Source: Tragulus kanchil
Lineage: Eukaryota > Chordata > Mammalia > Artiodactyla > Tragulidae
Assembly: GCA_022376925.1 (NCBI GenBank)
Contig: JAIOJX010000004.1
Location: 1,054,001-1,118,000 of the forward strand
Reading direction: 5' to 3'
DNA: 64,000 nucleotides
Below, piece after piece: positions 21,281 through 33,268 of this stretch (position 1 is its first letter; each line of letters starts with the position of its first letter). Position numbers and translations under genes: made by a program. The notes under the pieces were generated by a model. The model saw only the letters and a list, made by a program, of their open reading frames with translations, had not been told where the DNA came from and made no database searches.

Positions 21281-23346
21281 GGATGTACAGTTCGTTTCTT
21301 TCTTTCAGTAGGTTTATTCCTAGATATTTTATTCGTTTGGTTGCAATGGTGAAGGGGATTGCCTCTTTGATTTCATTTTCTGATTTTTCATTGTTTGTGT
21401 ACAGGAATGCCAGTGATTTCTGTATATTGATTCTGTATCCTTCGACTTTGCTGAATTCGCTGATTAACTCTAGTAGTTTTGTAAGTGTCTTTGGGATTGT
21501 CTATGTATAATATCATGTTGTCTGTGAATAGAGAGAGTTTGACTTCTTCTTTTCCAATCTGGATTCCTTTGATTTCTTTCTCTTCTCTTACTGCTGTTGC
21601 TAGAACTTCCAGGACTATGTTGAATAATAGTGGTGAAAGTGGACAACCTTGTCTTGTTCCTGATCTTAGAAGAAATGCTTTCTGTTTTTCACCGTTGAGG
21701 ATAATGTTCGCCATGGCTTCTCATAGATGGCTTTCACTAGGTTGAGATGGGTTCTTTCTATGCCCATTTTTTGAAGAGTTTTTTTATCATAAATAGATGC
21801 TGTACTTTGTCAAAGGCTTTTTCTGCATCTATTGAGATGATCATGTGATTTTTGTCTTTCAATTTGTTGATATGGTGTATCACATTGATTGATTTGTGGA
21901 TATTGAAGAATCCTTGCATGCCTGGGATGAACCCAACTTGATCGTGATGTATGAGCTTTTGGATGTGTTGTTGAATTCTGTTTGCTAGGATTTTGTTGAG
22001 GATTTTGACATCTAAATTCATCAGTGAAATTGGCCTAAAATTTTCTTTTTTGTGTTGTCTTTGCCTGGCTTTGGTATCAGGGTGATGGCGGCCTCGTAGA
22101 ATGTGTTTGGAAGTGTTCCTTCCTGTGCAACTTTTTGGAAGAGTTTTAGAAGGACAGGCATTAGCTCTTCTTTAAATGTTTGGTAGAATTCACCCATGAA
22201 GCCATCTTGCCCTGGGCTTTTATTTTTGGGTAGATTTTTGATCACAAAGTCGATTTCTAAGAGTGGGATTGCTGGGTCATATGGTGCTTCTATTTTTACT
22301 TTTTTAGGAAATCGCCATACTCTCTTCCATAGAGGCTGTATCAATTTACATTCTCACCAGCAATGCAGGATGTACAGTTCGTTTCTTTCTTTCAGTAGGT
22401 TTATTCCTAGATATTTTATTCGTTTGGTTGCAATGGTGAAGGGGATTGCCTCTTTGATTTCATTTTCTGATTTTTCATTGTTTGTGTACAGGAATGCCAG
22501 TGATTTCTGTATATTGATTCTGTATCCTTCGACTTTGCTGAATTCGCTGATTAACTCTAGTAGTTTTGTAAGTGTCTTTGGGATTGTCTATGTATAATAT
22601 CATGTTGTCTGTGAATAGAGAGAGTTTGACTTCTTCTTTTCCAATCTGGATTCCTTTGATTTCTTTCTCTTCTCTTACTGCTGTTGCTAGAACTTCCAGG
22701 ACTATGTTGAATAATAGTGGTGAAAGTGGACAACCTTGTCTTGTTCCTGATCTTAGAAGAAATGCTTTCTGTTTTTCACCGTTGAGGATAATGTTCGCCA
22801 TGGCTTCTCATAGATGGCTTTCACTAGGTTGAGATGGGTTCTTTCTATGCCCATTTTTTGAAGAGTTTTTTTATCATAAATAGATGCTGTACTTTGTCAA
22901 AGGCTTTTTCTGCATCTATTGAGATGATCATGTGATTTTTGTCTTTCAATTTGTTGATATGGTGTATCACATTGATTGATTTGTGGATATTGAAGAATCC
23001 TTGCATGCCTGGGATGAACCCAACTTGATCGTGATGTATGAGCTTTTGGATGTGTTGTTGAATTCTGTTTGCTAGGATTTTGTTGAGGATTTTGGCGTCT
23101 AGATTCATCAGTGAAATTGGCCTAAAATTTTCTTCTTTTGTGCTGTCTTTGCCTGGCTTTGGTATCAGGGTGATGGCGGCCTCGTAGAATGTGTTTGGAA
23201 GTGTTCCTTCCTGTGCAATTGTTTGGAAGAGTTTTCGAAGGACAGGCATTAGCTCTTCTTTAAATGTTTGGTAGAATTCACCTGTGAAGCCATCTTGCCC
23301 TGGGCTTTTAATTTGGGGCAGATTTTTGATCACAACATCGATTTCT
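21170..23346. repeat. Direct duplication 10 (21170-22258 = 22257-23346)
   Basis: Offset 1087. The first ~830 bases appear identical, but the last ~250 differ at about a dozen sites, as if the first copy's end came from another L1 copy. Confidence 0.9.
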
Positions 23347-23369
23347 GAACTTGTGATTGGGTTGTTCAT
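21388..23369 (-). pseudogene. L1 ORF2 reverse transcriptase region (broken, partly duplicated)
   Basis: Minus-strand segments 22845-23369, 22475-22801, 21758-22021 and 21388-21714 contain L1 reverse transcriptase motifs: [22 protein letters not shown] and [19 protein letters not shown]. The catalytic FADD motif reads FTDN (codons at 21517-21528; same in the copy at 22604-22615), so the second catalytic Asp is lost. Frames are broken between segments. The two copies come from duplication 10. Confidence 0.87.
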
Positions 23370-25254
23370 AGTTTCTATTTCTTTCTGGTTGAGTCTTGGG
23401 AGATTAGTCTTCTATAAGAAACTGTCCATTTCCTCCAGGTTGTCTAGTTTGTTGCCATAGAGTTGTTCGTAATAGTCTCTTAGAATCCTTTGGATTTCTG
23501 CATTATCTGTTGTAATCTCTCCTTTTTTGCTTTTGATTTTGGTGATCTGGTTCTTCTCTCTCTTTTTCTTGATGAGTCTGGCCAGTGGTGTGTCGATTTT
23601 ATTGACCTTTTTGAAGAACCAGTTTTTTGTTTTATTTGTCTTTACTATTGTTTCTTTCACTTCTTTTTCATTTATTTTGGCTCTGGTCTTTACGATTTCT
23701 CTTCTTCTGCTGGCTTTGGGGTATTCTTCTTTCTCCAACTGTTTTAAGCATAGGGTTAGGTCGTCTGTTTGATATTTTTCTTGTTTCTTGAGGTAGGATT
23801 GTACTGCTATAAATTTCCCTCTTAGAATTGCTTTTGTGGTATCCCATAGGTTTTGCACTGTCGTGTGTTCATTGTCGTTTTCTTCTAGGAAATTTTTTAT
23901 TTCTCCTTTGATTTGCTCAGTAATCAGATGGTTTTTTAGGTATGTGTTGTTTAATCTCCACGTGTTGGGGTTTTAGCGATTTTTTCCCTGTATTTGATCA
24001 CTAGTCTCATTGCATTGTGGTCCCAGAAAATGGTTGATATAATTTCAGTTTTCTTGAATTGACTGAGGTTTGATTTGTGGCCCAAGATGTGGTCTATCCT
24101 GGAGAAAGTTCCGTGAGCACTTGAGAAGAAAGTGTATTCCTCTGCTTTTGGATGTGTTGTTGAATTCTGTTTGCTAGGATTTTGTTGAGGATTTTGGCGT
24201 CTAGATTCATCAGTGAAATTGGCCTAAAATTTTCTTCTTTTGTGCTGTCTTTGCCTGGCTTTGGTATCAGGGTGATGGCGGCCTCGTAGAATGTGTTTGG
24301 AAGTGTTCCTTCCTGTGCAATTGTTTGGAAGAGTTTTCGAAGGACAGGCATTAGCTCTTCTTTAAATGTTTGGTAGAATTCACCTGTGAAGCCATCTTGC
24401 CCTGGGCTTTTAATTTGGGGTAGATTTTTGATCACAACATCGATTTCTGAACTTGTGATTGGGTTGTTCATAGTTTCTATTTCTTTCTGGTTGAGTCTTG
24501 GGAGATTAGTCTTCTATAAGAAACTGTCCATTTCCTCCAGGTTGTCTAGTTTGTTGCCATAGAGTTGTTCGTAATAGTCTCTTAGAATCCTTTGGATTTC
24601 TGCATTATCTGTTGTAATCTCTCCTTTTTTGCTTTTGATTTTGGTGATCTGGTTCTTCTCTCTCTTTTTCTTGATGAGTCTGGCCAGTGGTGTGTCGATT
24701 TTATTGACCTTTTTGAAGAACCAGTTTTTTGTTTTATTTGTCTTTACTATTGTTTCTTTCACTTCTTTTTCATTTATTTTGGCTCTGGTCTTTACGATTT
24801 CTCTTCTTCTGCTGGCTTTGGGGTATTCTTCTTTCTCCAACTGTTTTAAGCATAGGGTTAGGTCGTCTGTTTGATATTTTTCTTGTTTCTTGAGGTAGGA
24901 TTGTACTGCTATAAATTTCCCTCTTAGAATTGCTTTTGTGGTATCCCATAGGTTTTGCACTGTCGTGTGTTCATTGTCGTTTTCTTCTAGGAAATTTTTT
25001 ATTTCTCCTTTGATTTGCTCAGTAATCAGATGGTTTTTTAGGTATGTGTTGTTTAATCTCCACGTGTTGGGGTTTTAGCGATTTTTTCCCTGTATTTGAT
25101 CACTAGTCTCATTGCATTGTGGTCCCAGAAAATGGTTGATATAATTTCAGTTTTCTTGAATTGACTGAGGTTTGATTTGTGGCCCAAGATGTGGTCTATC
25201 CTGGAGAAAGTTCCGTGAGCACTTGAGGAGAAAGTGTATTCTTCTGCTTTTGGA
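23042..25254. repeat. Direct duplication 11 (23042-24152 = 24144-25254)
   Basis: Offset 1102 within L1 ORF2. Two substitutions near the end (ttgagaag against ttgaggag; ttcctctg against ttcttctg). Confidence 0.95.
23412..24960 (-). pseudogene. L1 ORF2 linker region (two duplicate copies)
   Basis: 148-residue minus-strand segments at 23412-23858 and 24514-24960 are identical in translation. They match the L1 ORF2 stretch between endonuclease and reverse transcriptase (KLEKEEYPKASRR-like, YYEQLYGNKLDNLEEMDSFL). An in-frame stop separates them from the reverse transcriptase. The copies come from duplication 11. Confidence 0.85.
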
Positions 25255-25804
25255 TGGAAGGACCTAAAGATATCAATGAGGTCCATCTCTTCTAGTATGG
25301 CATTTAAGGCTTGTGTTTCTTTATTAAGTTTCTGTTTGGATGATCTGTCCATTGGTGTGAGAGAGTCTTAAAGCCTCCCACTATGATTGTGTTAGTGTCG
25401 ATGTCTTCTTTTATGTCTGAAAGTGTTTGTCTTATGTATTGGGGTGCTCCTGTGTTGGGTGCATAGATATTTATGATTGTTATGTCTTCTTCTTGGATCG
25501 ATCCCTTCATCATTATGTAGTGTCCTGCCTTGTCTCTTCGAATCTTCCTTATTTTGAGGTCTATTTTCTCTGATATAAGGATTGCTACTCCAGGTTCCTT
25601 CTGATTTCCACTTGCATGGAATATCCTTTTCCAGCCTCTCACTTTCAGTCTATGAGTGTCTCTAGGTCTGAAGTGAGTTTCCTGGAGGCAGCATATGTAT
25701 GAGTCGTGTTTTTGAATCCATTCAGGCACTCTGTGTCTTTTGGTTGGGGCATTTAGTCCATTTATATTCAAGGTAATTATTGATACAAATGATCCTATTA
25801 TCAT
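25053..25804 (-). pseudogene. L1 ORF2 start and endonuclease domain (inactive)
   Basis: ORF2 starts at 25804 (MIIGSFVSIITLNINGLNAP) and keeps the endonuclease motifs LNINGLN, LQETHFRPRD and, in another frame (25053-25352), SRIDHILGH. The metal-binding GDFN motif reads GGFK, losing both Asp and Asn. The expected SDH motif reads WDH. A frameshift occurs at about 25330-25370. Any one of these should abolish nicking. Confidence 0.87.
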
Positions 25805-25862
25805 CTTCTTATATTATGATGGCTTTGTTTCGTGGATCTTCTCCTTCTTTTATACTTGTTGT

Positions 25863-26800
25863 CTATATAAGTCCCTTTAACACTTGTTGTAAGGCTGGTT
25901 TGGTGTGACTAAATTCTTTTAATTTTTGCTTATCTGTAAAGCTTTTGATTTCTCCATCCATTTTGAAGGAGATCCTTGCAGGGTAGAGGATTCCTGGCTG
26001 CAGATTATTCTCTTTTAGCCATTTAAATGTGTCCTGCCATTCCCTTCTGGCCTGCAGAGTTTCTGTTGAAAGATCAGCTGTTAAATGTATGGGCTTTCCC
26101 TTGTATGTCACTAGTTGCTCTTACCTTGCTGTGTTGAGAATTCTGTCCTTGTGTTTAATTTGTGTCAGCTTCTTTAATATGTGTCTTGGTGTGTTTCTTC
26201 TCGGATTGATTCTGTATGGTACTCTTTGTGCTTCTTGGACTTGATGGACTATTTCTTTTCCCATGTTGGGGAAATTTTCAACTAGAATCTCTTCAAAAAT
26301 TTTCTCATAGCCTTTCTTTTTTTCTTCTTCTTCTGGAACCCCTATAATTCAAATATTGGTGCGTTTGATATTATGCTAGAGGTCTCTGAGGCTATCCTCT
26401 GTTCTTTTCATTTTTTGAGCTAGAGTCTGTTTTTCAGCAGTTACTTCCACCATTCTATCTTCCAGCTCACTTATCCGGTCTTCTGTCTCAGATACTCTGC
26501 TCTTGATTCCTTCTTCAGTGTTTTTCAGTTCAGCAGTTGAGTTGTTTGTCTCTGTTACTTTTTTGGCAAGTTCTTGTATTTCCTTATTAAGTGTGTTAGT
26601 TGTCTTGCTGTTTATTTAAAATTCTGTTTTTGGTGTTTTGTATCATCTTTACTATCATTCTTCTGAATTCGCTTTCAGAAAGTTCATCTAAATCCTCTTC
26701 GTTGATTTAAACTTGTGTGTTTGTAGATTGTTCCTCCACTTGTGTGATATTTCTCTGTCGTTTCAATGTTATTATTAATTTTTAAACTATGCTTGGGGTT
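25863..26800 (-). pseudogene. L1 ORF1 remnant (RNA-binding protein), broken
   Basis: The minus strand encodes a C-terminal part (25863-26111; LTADLSTETLQARREWQDTF) typical of L1 ORF1. Upstream is a coiled-coil-like stretch and a central part; a duplicate of that centre is at 27356-27574 (EEILVENFPNMGKEI). Stops and frameshifts interrupt it. The start is approximate. Confidence 0.8.
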
Positions 26801-28590
26801 TCCTTTTCCCAGACTTTGAGTTACATCTGTTGGCATTTGTTGTTTGGATGGGGCTTCCTTATTATTAATTTTTAACTATGCTTGGGATTTCCTTTTCCCA
26901 GACTTTGAGTTATATCTGTCGGTGTTTGTTGTTTGGATGGGGCTTCCTTTTCTGGGTGATGCTGGTCGTTGGGTGATGTCAGGACTTGCATACAAGTGCT
27001 TACCTTTGTTGGAGTTCTCACTGTTTACTGCTCTCTAGTGTTAGGCGTTCTCTAGTATTGTAGAGTGTGGAGTCAGTGCTCCCTCCCTAAAGCCCCAGGG
27101 CTTGTTGCCTGAACAGGGAATGAAGACTTCACTGCTGGTTTGTTATGGGATTTAATGATATTAAAACATATATATGTGAATGAGAAACAGAAGGTATATT
27201 TTGACAAATGGCAATTAAAATATTATGCAAATACGATCTAGCATATTGAATCATACACACAAACATATACAGCTATAACATAACCCAATCATTCCAATCA
27301 AAAATACAGTACATTAGCACAGCGAATAGAGAAAACCAAGTATGATATCCACCAGTTAATAACCAAAACTAATTTTTTCAATTTGTGTCAGCTTCTTTAA
27401 TATGTGTCTTGGTGTGTTTCTTCTCGGATTGATTCTGTATGGTACTCTTTGTGCTTCTTGGACTTGATGGACTATTTCTTTTCCCATGTTGGGGAAATTT
27501 TCAACTAGAATCTCTTCAAAAATTTTCTCATAGCCTTTCTTTTTTTCTTCTTCTTCTGGAACCCTATAATTCAAATATTGGTGCGTTTGATATTATGCTA
27601 GAGGTCTCTGAGGCTATCCTCTGTTCTTTTCATTTTTTGAGCTAGAGTCTGTTTTTCAGCAGTTACTTCCACCATTCTATCTTCCAGCTCACTTATCCGG
27701 TCTTCTGTCTCAGATACTCTGCTCTTGATTCCTTCTTCAGTGTTTTTCAGTTCAGCAGTTGAGTTGTTTGTCTCTGTTACTTTTTTGGCAAGTTCTTGTA
27801 TTTCCTTATTAAGTGTGTTAGTTGTCTTGCTGTTTATTTAAAATTCTGTTTTTGGTGTTTTGTATCATCTTTACTATCATTCTTCTGAATTCGCTTTCAG
27901 AAAGTTCATCTAAATCCTCTTCGTTGATTTAAACTTGTGTGTTTGTAGATTGTTCCTCCACTTGTGTGATATTTCTCTGTCGTTTCAATGTTATTATTAA
28001 TTTTTAAACTATGCTTGGGGTTTCCTTTTCCCAGACTTTGAGTTACATCTGTTGGCATTTGTTGTTTGGATGGGGCTTCCTTATTATTAATTTTTAACTA
28101 TGCTTGGGATTTCCTTTTCCCAGACTTTGAGTTATATCTGTCGGTGTTTGTTGTTTGGATGGGGCTTCCTTTTCTGGGTGATGCTGGTCGTTGGGTGATG
28201 TCAGGACTTGCATACAAGTGCTTACCTTTGTTGGAGTTCTCACTGTTTACTGCTCTCTAGTGTTAGGCGTTCTCTAGTATTGTAGAGTGTGGAGTCAGTG
28301 CTCCCTCCCTAAAGCCCCAGGGCTTGTTGCCTGAACAGGGAATGAAGACTTCACTGCTGGTTTGTTATGGGATTTAATGATATTAAAACATATATATGTG
28401 AATGAGAAACAGAAGGTATATTTTGACAAATGGCAATTAAAATATTATGCAAATACGATCTAGCATATTGAATCATACACACAAACATATACAGCTATAA
28501 CATAACCCAATCATTCCAATCAAAAATACAGTACATTAGCACAGCGAATAGAGAAAACCAAGTATGATATCCACCAGTTAATAACCAAAC
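26157..28590. repeat. Direct duplication 12 (26157-27368 = 27380-28590)
   Basis: Offset 1222-1223 within L1 ORF1 and the 5' region. One-base indel in a C run near 26340 against 27561. Filler about 27369-27379. Confidence 0.95.
26769..26947. repeat. 90-bp tandem pair in the L1 5' region
   Basis: Unit 26769-26858 is followed directly by unit 26859-26947, with several substitutions and one deletion between units. Both end in tttggatggggcttcc. The pair recurs at 27991-28169 through duplication 12. The divergence between units shows that this tandem is old and real, unlike the 1.1-kb duplicates. Confidence 0.85.
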
Positions 28591-30642
28591 TAACTAGATC
28601 ACAATTTGGAGAATAATGCTAGAGCAGGGTCCCAGTTGGGGATAAGGCAGTGAGGACAGAACGACTAAGAAATATAATTGGGAAAGGAAAAATGAGAAAG
28701 GGAGGATAGAAGAGAAATACAGAATAATACTGCAAAGTTAGCTATAGGGCGATAAAGATTTGTATGTATTAGAGTTCAGTGCTATAGGAAAAGAGCATCA
28801 GAGAAAGCAAAGAGTTATAGGGGAAGTAATAGTACATAGAAAAAATTTAAAAATTAAAACAGAGATAAGTGTCTAGAAAAACAAAGCAAAAACAATAAAA
28901 ACAAACAAAACCCCCACAGAACCATAAGAGGCCAATGTGGAACCAGAAGTTTATACCAAAATAAAATGTGGTTTAAAAGTAAAAAAGAAAAAATAATTAT
29001 GTAAACTTGAATATATTCAGTCTTACTTATAAGATTAGTAGCTTCAATAGAATTAAATGGAGGAAACAAACAAACACACACACACACACATAAAAAAAAA
29101 AAAAAAAAAACCGGGAGGTGCTGAGGGGGTTTGGAAAAAAGGGGAAAAAAATACTGAAAAACAAAACAAAAAGCAATAAAAAAAGAATAAGAAATAAAAT
29201 GAAATTTTAAAAATTCAGCAGTAACTCCAGCTTCAGACAAAATGTGAAAATAGTGTTTATGTTCTTCTGTCTCTTGCTGACTATTCAGGAATTATCAGTC
29301 TTTCTCTTGCCTCTGGCAGTGGTTGGATCTGAAGACCTCTTTGACTGCTTGTTTATTTCGGCCTATTCCAGAACTAATAGGCCCGCCCAGGCTGTTTGTT
29401 GTTTGGATGGGGCTTCCTTTTCTGGGTGATGCTGGTCGTTGGGTGATGTCAGGACTTGCATACAAGTGCTTACCTTTGTTGGAGTTCTCACTGTTTACTG
29501 CTCTCTAGTGTTAGGCGTTCTCTAGTATTGTAGAGTGTGGAGTCAGTGCTCCCTCCCTAAAGCCCCAGGGCTTGTTGCCTGAACAGGGAATGAAGACTTC
29601 ACTGCTGGTTTGTTATGGGATTTAATGATATTAAAACATATATATGTGAATGAGAAACAGAAGGTATATTTTGACAAATGGCAATTAAAATATTATGCAA
29701 ATATGATCTAGCATATTGAATCATACACACAAACATATACAGCTATAACATAACCCAATCATTCCAATCAAAAATACAGTACATTAGCACAGCGAATAGA
29801 GAAAACCAAGTATGATATCCACCAGTTAATAACCAAACTAACTAGATCACAATTTGGAGAATAATGCTAGAGCAGGGTCCCAGTTGGGGATAAGGCAGTG
29901 AGGACAGAACGACTAAGAAATATAATTGGGAAAGGAAAAATGAGAAAGGGAGGATAGAAGAGAAATACAGAATAATACTGCAAAGTTAGCTATAGGGCGA
30001 TAAAGATTTGTATGTATTAGAGTTCAGTGCTATAGGAAAAGAGCATCAGAGAAAGCAAAGAGTTATAGGGGAAGTAATAGTACATAGAAAAAATTTAAAA
30101 ATTAAAACAGAGATAAGTGTCTAGAAAAACAAAGCAAAAACAATAAAAACAAACAAAACCCCCACAGAACCATAAAAGGCCAATGTGGAACCAGAAGTTT
30201 ATACCAAAATAAAATGTGGTTTAAAAGTAAAAAAGAAAAAATAATTATGTAAACTTGAATATATTCAGTCTTACTTATAAGATTAGTAGCTTCAATAGAA
30301 TTAAATGGAGGAAACAAACAAACACACACACACACACATAAAAAAAAAAAAAAAAAAAACCGGGAGGTGCTGAGGGGGTTTGGAAAAAAGGGGAAAAAAA
30401 TACTGAAAAACAAAACAAAAAGCAATAAAAAAAGAATAAGAAATAAAATGAAATTTTAAAAATTCAGCAGTAACTCCAGCTTCAGACAAAATGTGAAAAT
30501 AGTGTTTATGTTCTTCTGTCTCTTGCTGACTATTCAGGAATTATCAGTCTTTCTCTTGCCTCTGGCAGTGGTTGGATCTGAAGACCTCTTTGACTGCTTG
30601 TTTATTTCGGCCTATTCCAGAACTAATAGGCCCGCCCAGGCT
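28145..30642. repeat. Direct duplication 13 (28145-29393 = 29393-30642)
   Basis: Abutting units, offset 1248, in the L1 5' region. The copies differ by a base change and by CA/A-run length near 29070-29110 against 30320-30358. Confidence 0.94.
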
Positions 30643-31371
30643 GGCCCTAGGAGTTTCTTAATCCTTAATCCAAATCCCTTTTCTTGCTGGGTGGAGCTAA
30701 ATTCCCTCCCTGCAGTTTGACCAGCAGCCAAACTACAGTAGGGAAAATGGTGTCTCTCTCACAAAGGATTTATTCCCACATGCTCTATGAGAAGCACTTC
30801 TGCAGTGACCTCAAACCTGCATAGGTCCCTGTTGACCCCTGCCACTGCAGAAGACGTCAGACCACTCAGAGGTGAGTCTGGCTCAGTCTCATGCAGGATC
30901 ACTAGTCCCCTCTCCCGGATCTCAGTGCGCAGTTTCCAGTCCTACTTGGTGGCTCTATGATCGGGTTAATGGTAACCTCCTTCAAAGGGAATTGAGTGCC
31001 GTCCTTCCAAGGGCTGCTCAAGGGCACTTCTAGTTTAAGCGGGCATTTGGACCCTCTAAAGCAGGTCCGGCTCAGTCCCTTGTGGGCGTCATTGCTCCTT
31101 TCCCGGGTCTTGATTTGCAACAGGCTTTGTGTATTTGCTTTGCCCAGCCTCTTTGGCGGGTATGCGGTTTGACTTTTAAAAGTGCAATTGTGCCCCTCCT
31201 ACCGTCTTGTTGCGGCTTTTCCTTTGTTCTTCGATGTGGAGTATCTTTTTTGTGATCAGATCCAACCTCCTTCTGTTGATGGTTTTTCAGGAACTCATTG
31301 CAATTCAGGCAATTTTGCAGGAGAGATAAGTGCGCGTCCTTCTACACTGCCATCTTAGCTCCACCCTCCCT
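28591..31371 (-). mobile_element. L1 5' untranslated/promoter region (includes duplication 13)
   Basis: Non-coding 5' part of the L1, ending at the target-site duplication. AT-rich except for the last ~700 bases, which are more GC-rich. A CA/A-rich tract lies at 29073-29110 and its copy at 30322-30359. Confidence 0.75.
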
Positions 31372-31545
31372 CTGTCCCACTCTTTGTGATCCCTGCCAGT
31401 TCCCTCTGTATGTGAAATTCTCCAGGCAAGAATACTGGAGTGGGTTGCCATTCCCTTCTCCAGGGGATCTTCCAGACCCAGAGATCAAACCTTCTTCTCC
31501 TGCATTGGCAAGTGGGTTCTTTACTGTTAGTGCCACTTGGGAAGC
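31372..31545 (-). mobile_element. Bov-tA type SINE, right half (split by L1)
   Basis: Continues the SINE begun at 19642: contains ggcaagaatactggagtggg, ttgccattcccttctccagg and ends gccacttgggaagcc (minus-strand head). Confidence 0.85.
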
Positions 31546-31621
31546 CCAGTCTTGGCTGTATTAAATGCTAAATTCTCCTAGCCACATTGAGCTTTCTCAG
31601 GCAGGCATTTTTAAAATTTTA

Positions 31622-32817
31622 ATTAATTTATTTAATTGGAGGATGATTATTTCACAACATTATGATGGTTTTATTGCCATACATCAACATGAATTGGCCA
31701 TAGGTATATATATGTCCCTGATATCCAGAATTCCCCTTCCACCTTCCTCCCCATCCTATTCTTTTAGGTTGTCACAAAGCACTGGCTTTGGGCGCCCTGA
31801 TTCATGCATCTAATTCACACTGGTCATCTGTTTCACGTAGGGTAATGCATATGTTTCAATAATATTTTCTCAAATCATCCCACCCTCTCCTTCTCCCACT
31901 GAATCCAAAATTCTGCTACGTCAATGTCTTCTTTGAAGCCTTATATATAGGCTTGTTGGTACCATCCTTTGAGGTTCCACATGTATGTATTAATATACAG
32001 TGTCTGTCTTTCTCTTTCTGATTTAATTCACTCTGCATAATAGACTCCAGTTTCATTGACCTCATTAGAACTGACTCAAATATGTTCCTTTTTATAGCTG
32101 AGTAGTATTCTATTGTGTATATGTACTAAAACTTCCTTATCCATTCATCTGCTGATGGATATCTAGGCTGCTTCCATGTCCTAGCTATTGTAAATAGTGC
32201 TGCAATGGACATTGGGGTTCATGTGTCTCTTTCAATTCTAATTTATTTGATATACATATATGACTAGCAGTGGGCCTGCTGGGTGATACAGCAGTTGTAT
32301 TTCCAATAGTGGCTGTACCAGTTTACATTTCCACCAACAGTGTAAGAAGGTTCCCTTTTCTCCACACCCTCTCCAGTATTTATTGTTTGTAGACTTTTTG
32401 ATGATGGCCAGTATGAGGTGATAGCTCACTGTGGTTTTGATTTGCATTTCTCTAATAATGAGTGACATTGAACATCTTTTCATGTGTTTATTAGCCACTT
32501 GTATGTCTTCTTTGGAGAAATGTCTGCTTAGATATTTTTCCCACTTTTTTTTATTGGGTTATTTGTTTTTCTGTTATTGAGTTGCTTGTATATTTTAGAG
32601 ATTAATTATTTTTTGTCAGTTGTGTCATTTGCTATTATTTTCTATTATTTTCTGAGGGCTGTCTTTTGACTTTACTTATAGTTCCCTTCATGATTCAAAA
32701 CCCTTTAAAAAGTTTCATTAGGTCCCATTCGTTTATTTTTGTTTTTATTTCCATTACTCTGAGGGGTAGGTCATAGAGGATCTTGTTGTGACTTATGTCA
32801 GAGAATGTTTTCCGGTT
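31622..32817 (-). mobile_element. Older 5'-truncated L1
   Basis: L1 3' UTR and ORF2 3' end on the minus strand (32238-32498 encodes a segment with [24 protein letters not shown] text). Possible 8-bp target-site duplication ggcatttt at 31614-31621 and 32818-32825. The part from 32141 is repeated at 33269-33950. Confidence 0.8.
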
Positions 32818-32892
32818 GGCATTTTAAATGGGGCTGGGTTATCTTAGGGATGACCTGGAGCTATTTGAAACCATGCTCAAGTCTCTTGGAGG

Positions 32893-32908
32893 TGTGTGTG
32901 TGTGTGTG
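32893..32908. repeat. (GT)n microsatellite, with longer copy at 34017-34036
   Basis: The GT run is about two units longer in the duplicated copy. This is a length difference between otherwise near-identical copies. Confidence 0.8.
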
Positions 32909-33268
32909 TACATATGGAGTGAGAATAAAATTATTTGTGTTAAGAATCTGCAGTTTTAATAGGTGAAAGTTGAACCCAAGTTGTGAGAGGGCTCAGAAAA
33001 GCCTGACTAGGGTATGGTCAAGGAGAGTCTTTGTCACTGTATCAAACATGGAAAACATGGGTAAAGTCAATTAAACTCAAGACGCATTGACAGCCTAATT
33101 TAAGTACAGTCATAGGCTTTTCAGTTGTATTGAGGACTCAGAAACCAACAACTTCTGACCTCCTCTATAAATTTTCTAATGAGCTGGCATCTACCAGAAT
33201 TTCCTACTGATGGGAAATTTACTTCAGGATGCATCATGAACAGTGCTGTGCTGGTCTGACTGTTAGGA

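Larger units (their letters stand above)
19697..31371 (-). mobile_element. L1 retrotransposon retaining 5' end, inserted in a SINE, internally rearranged
   Basis: Bounded by a perfect 14-bp target-site duplication (ctgtcccactcttt at 19683-19696 and 31372-31385). In L1 orientation it begins GGAGGGTGGAGCTAAGATGG, which contains the AAGATGG core expected of the YY1 site at an L1 5' end, and it ends in poly(A) (poly(T) at 19697). The order 5' region, ORF1, ORF2, 3' UTR is preserved. The nominal 11.7 kb contains four 1.1-1.25-kb assembly-type duplications and an extra 3' end at 19697-20567. The part of ORF2 between the reverse transcriptase region and the C-terminal region is missing (deletion junction at 20406, 21280 and 22367). 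Stops, frameshifts and catalytic substitutions show it is inactive. Confidence 0.88.

Noticed and set aside
28854..29240. 128-codon hydrophobic open frame on the minus strand (similar at 30102-30425)
   Set aside because: It is the low-complexity A/T-rich L1 5' region read as Phe/Leu-rich text; no start context or conservation.
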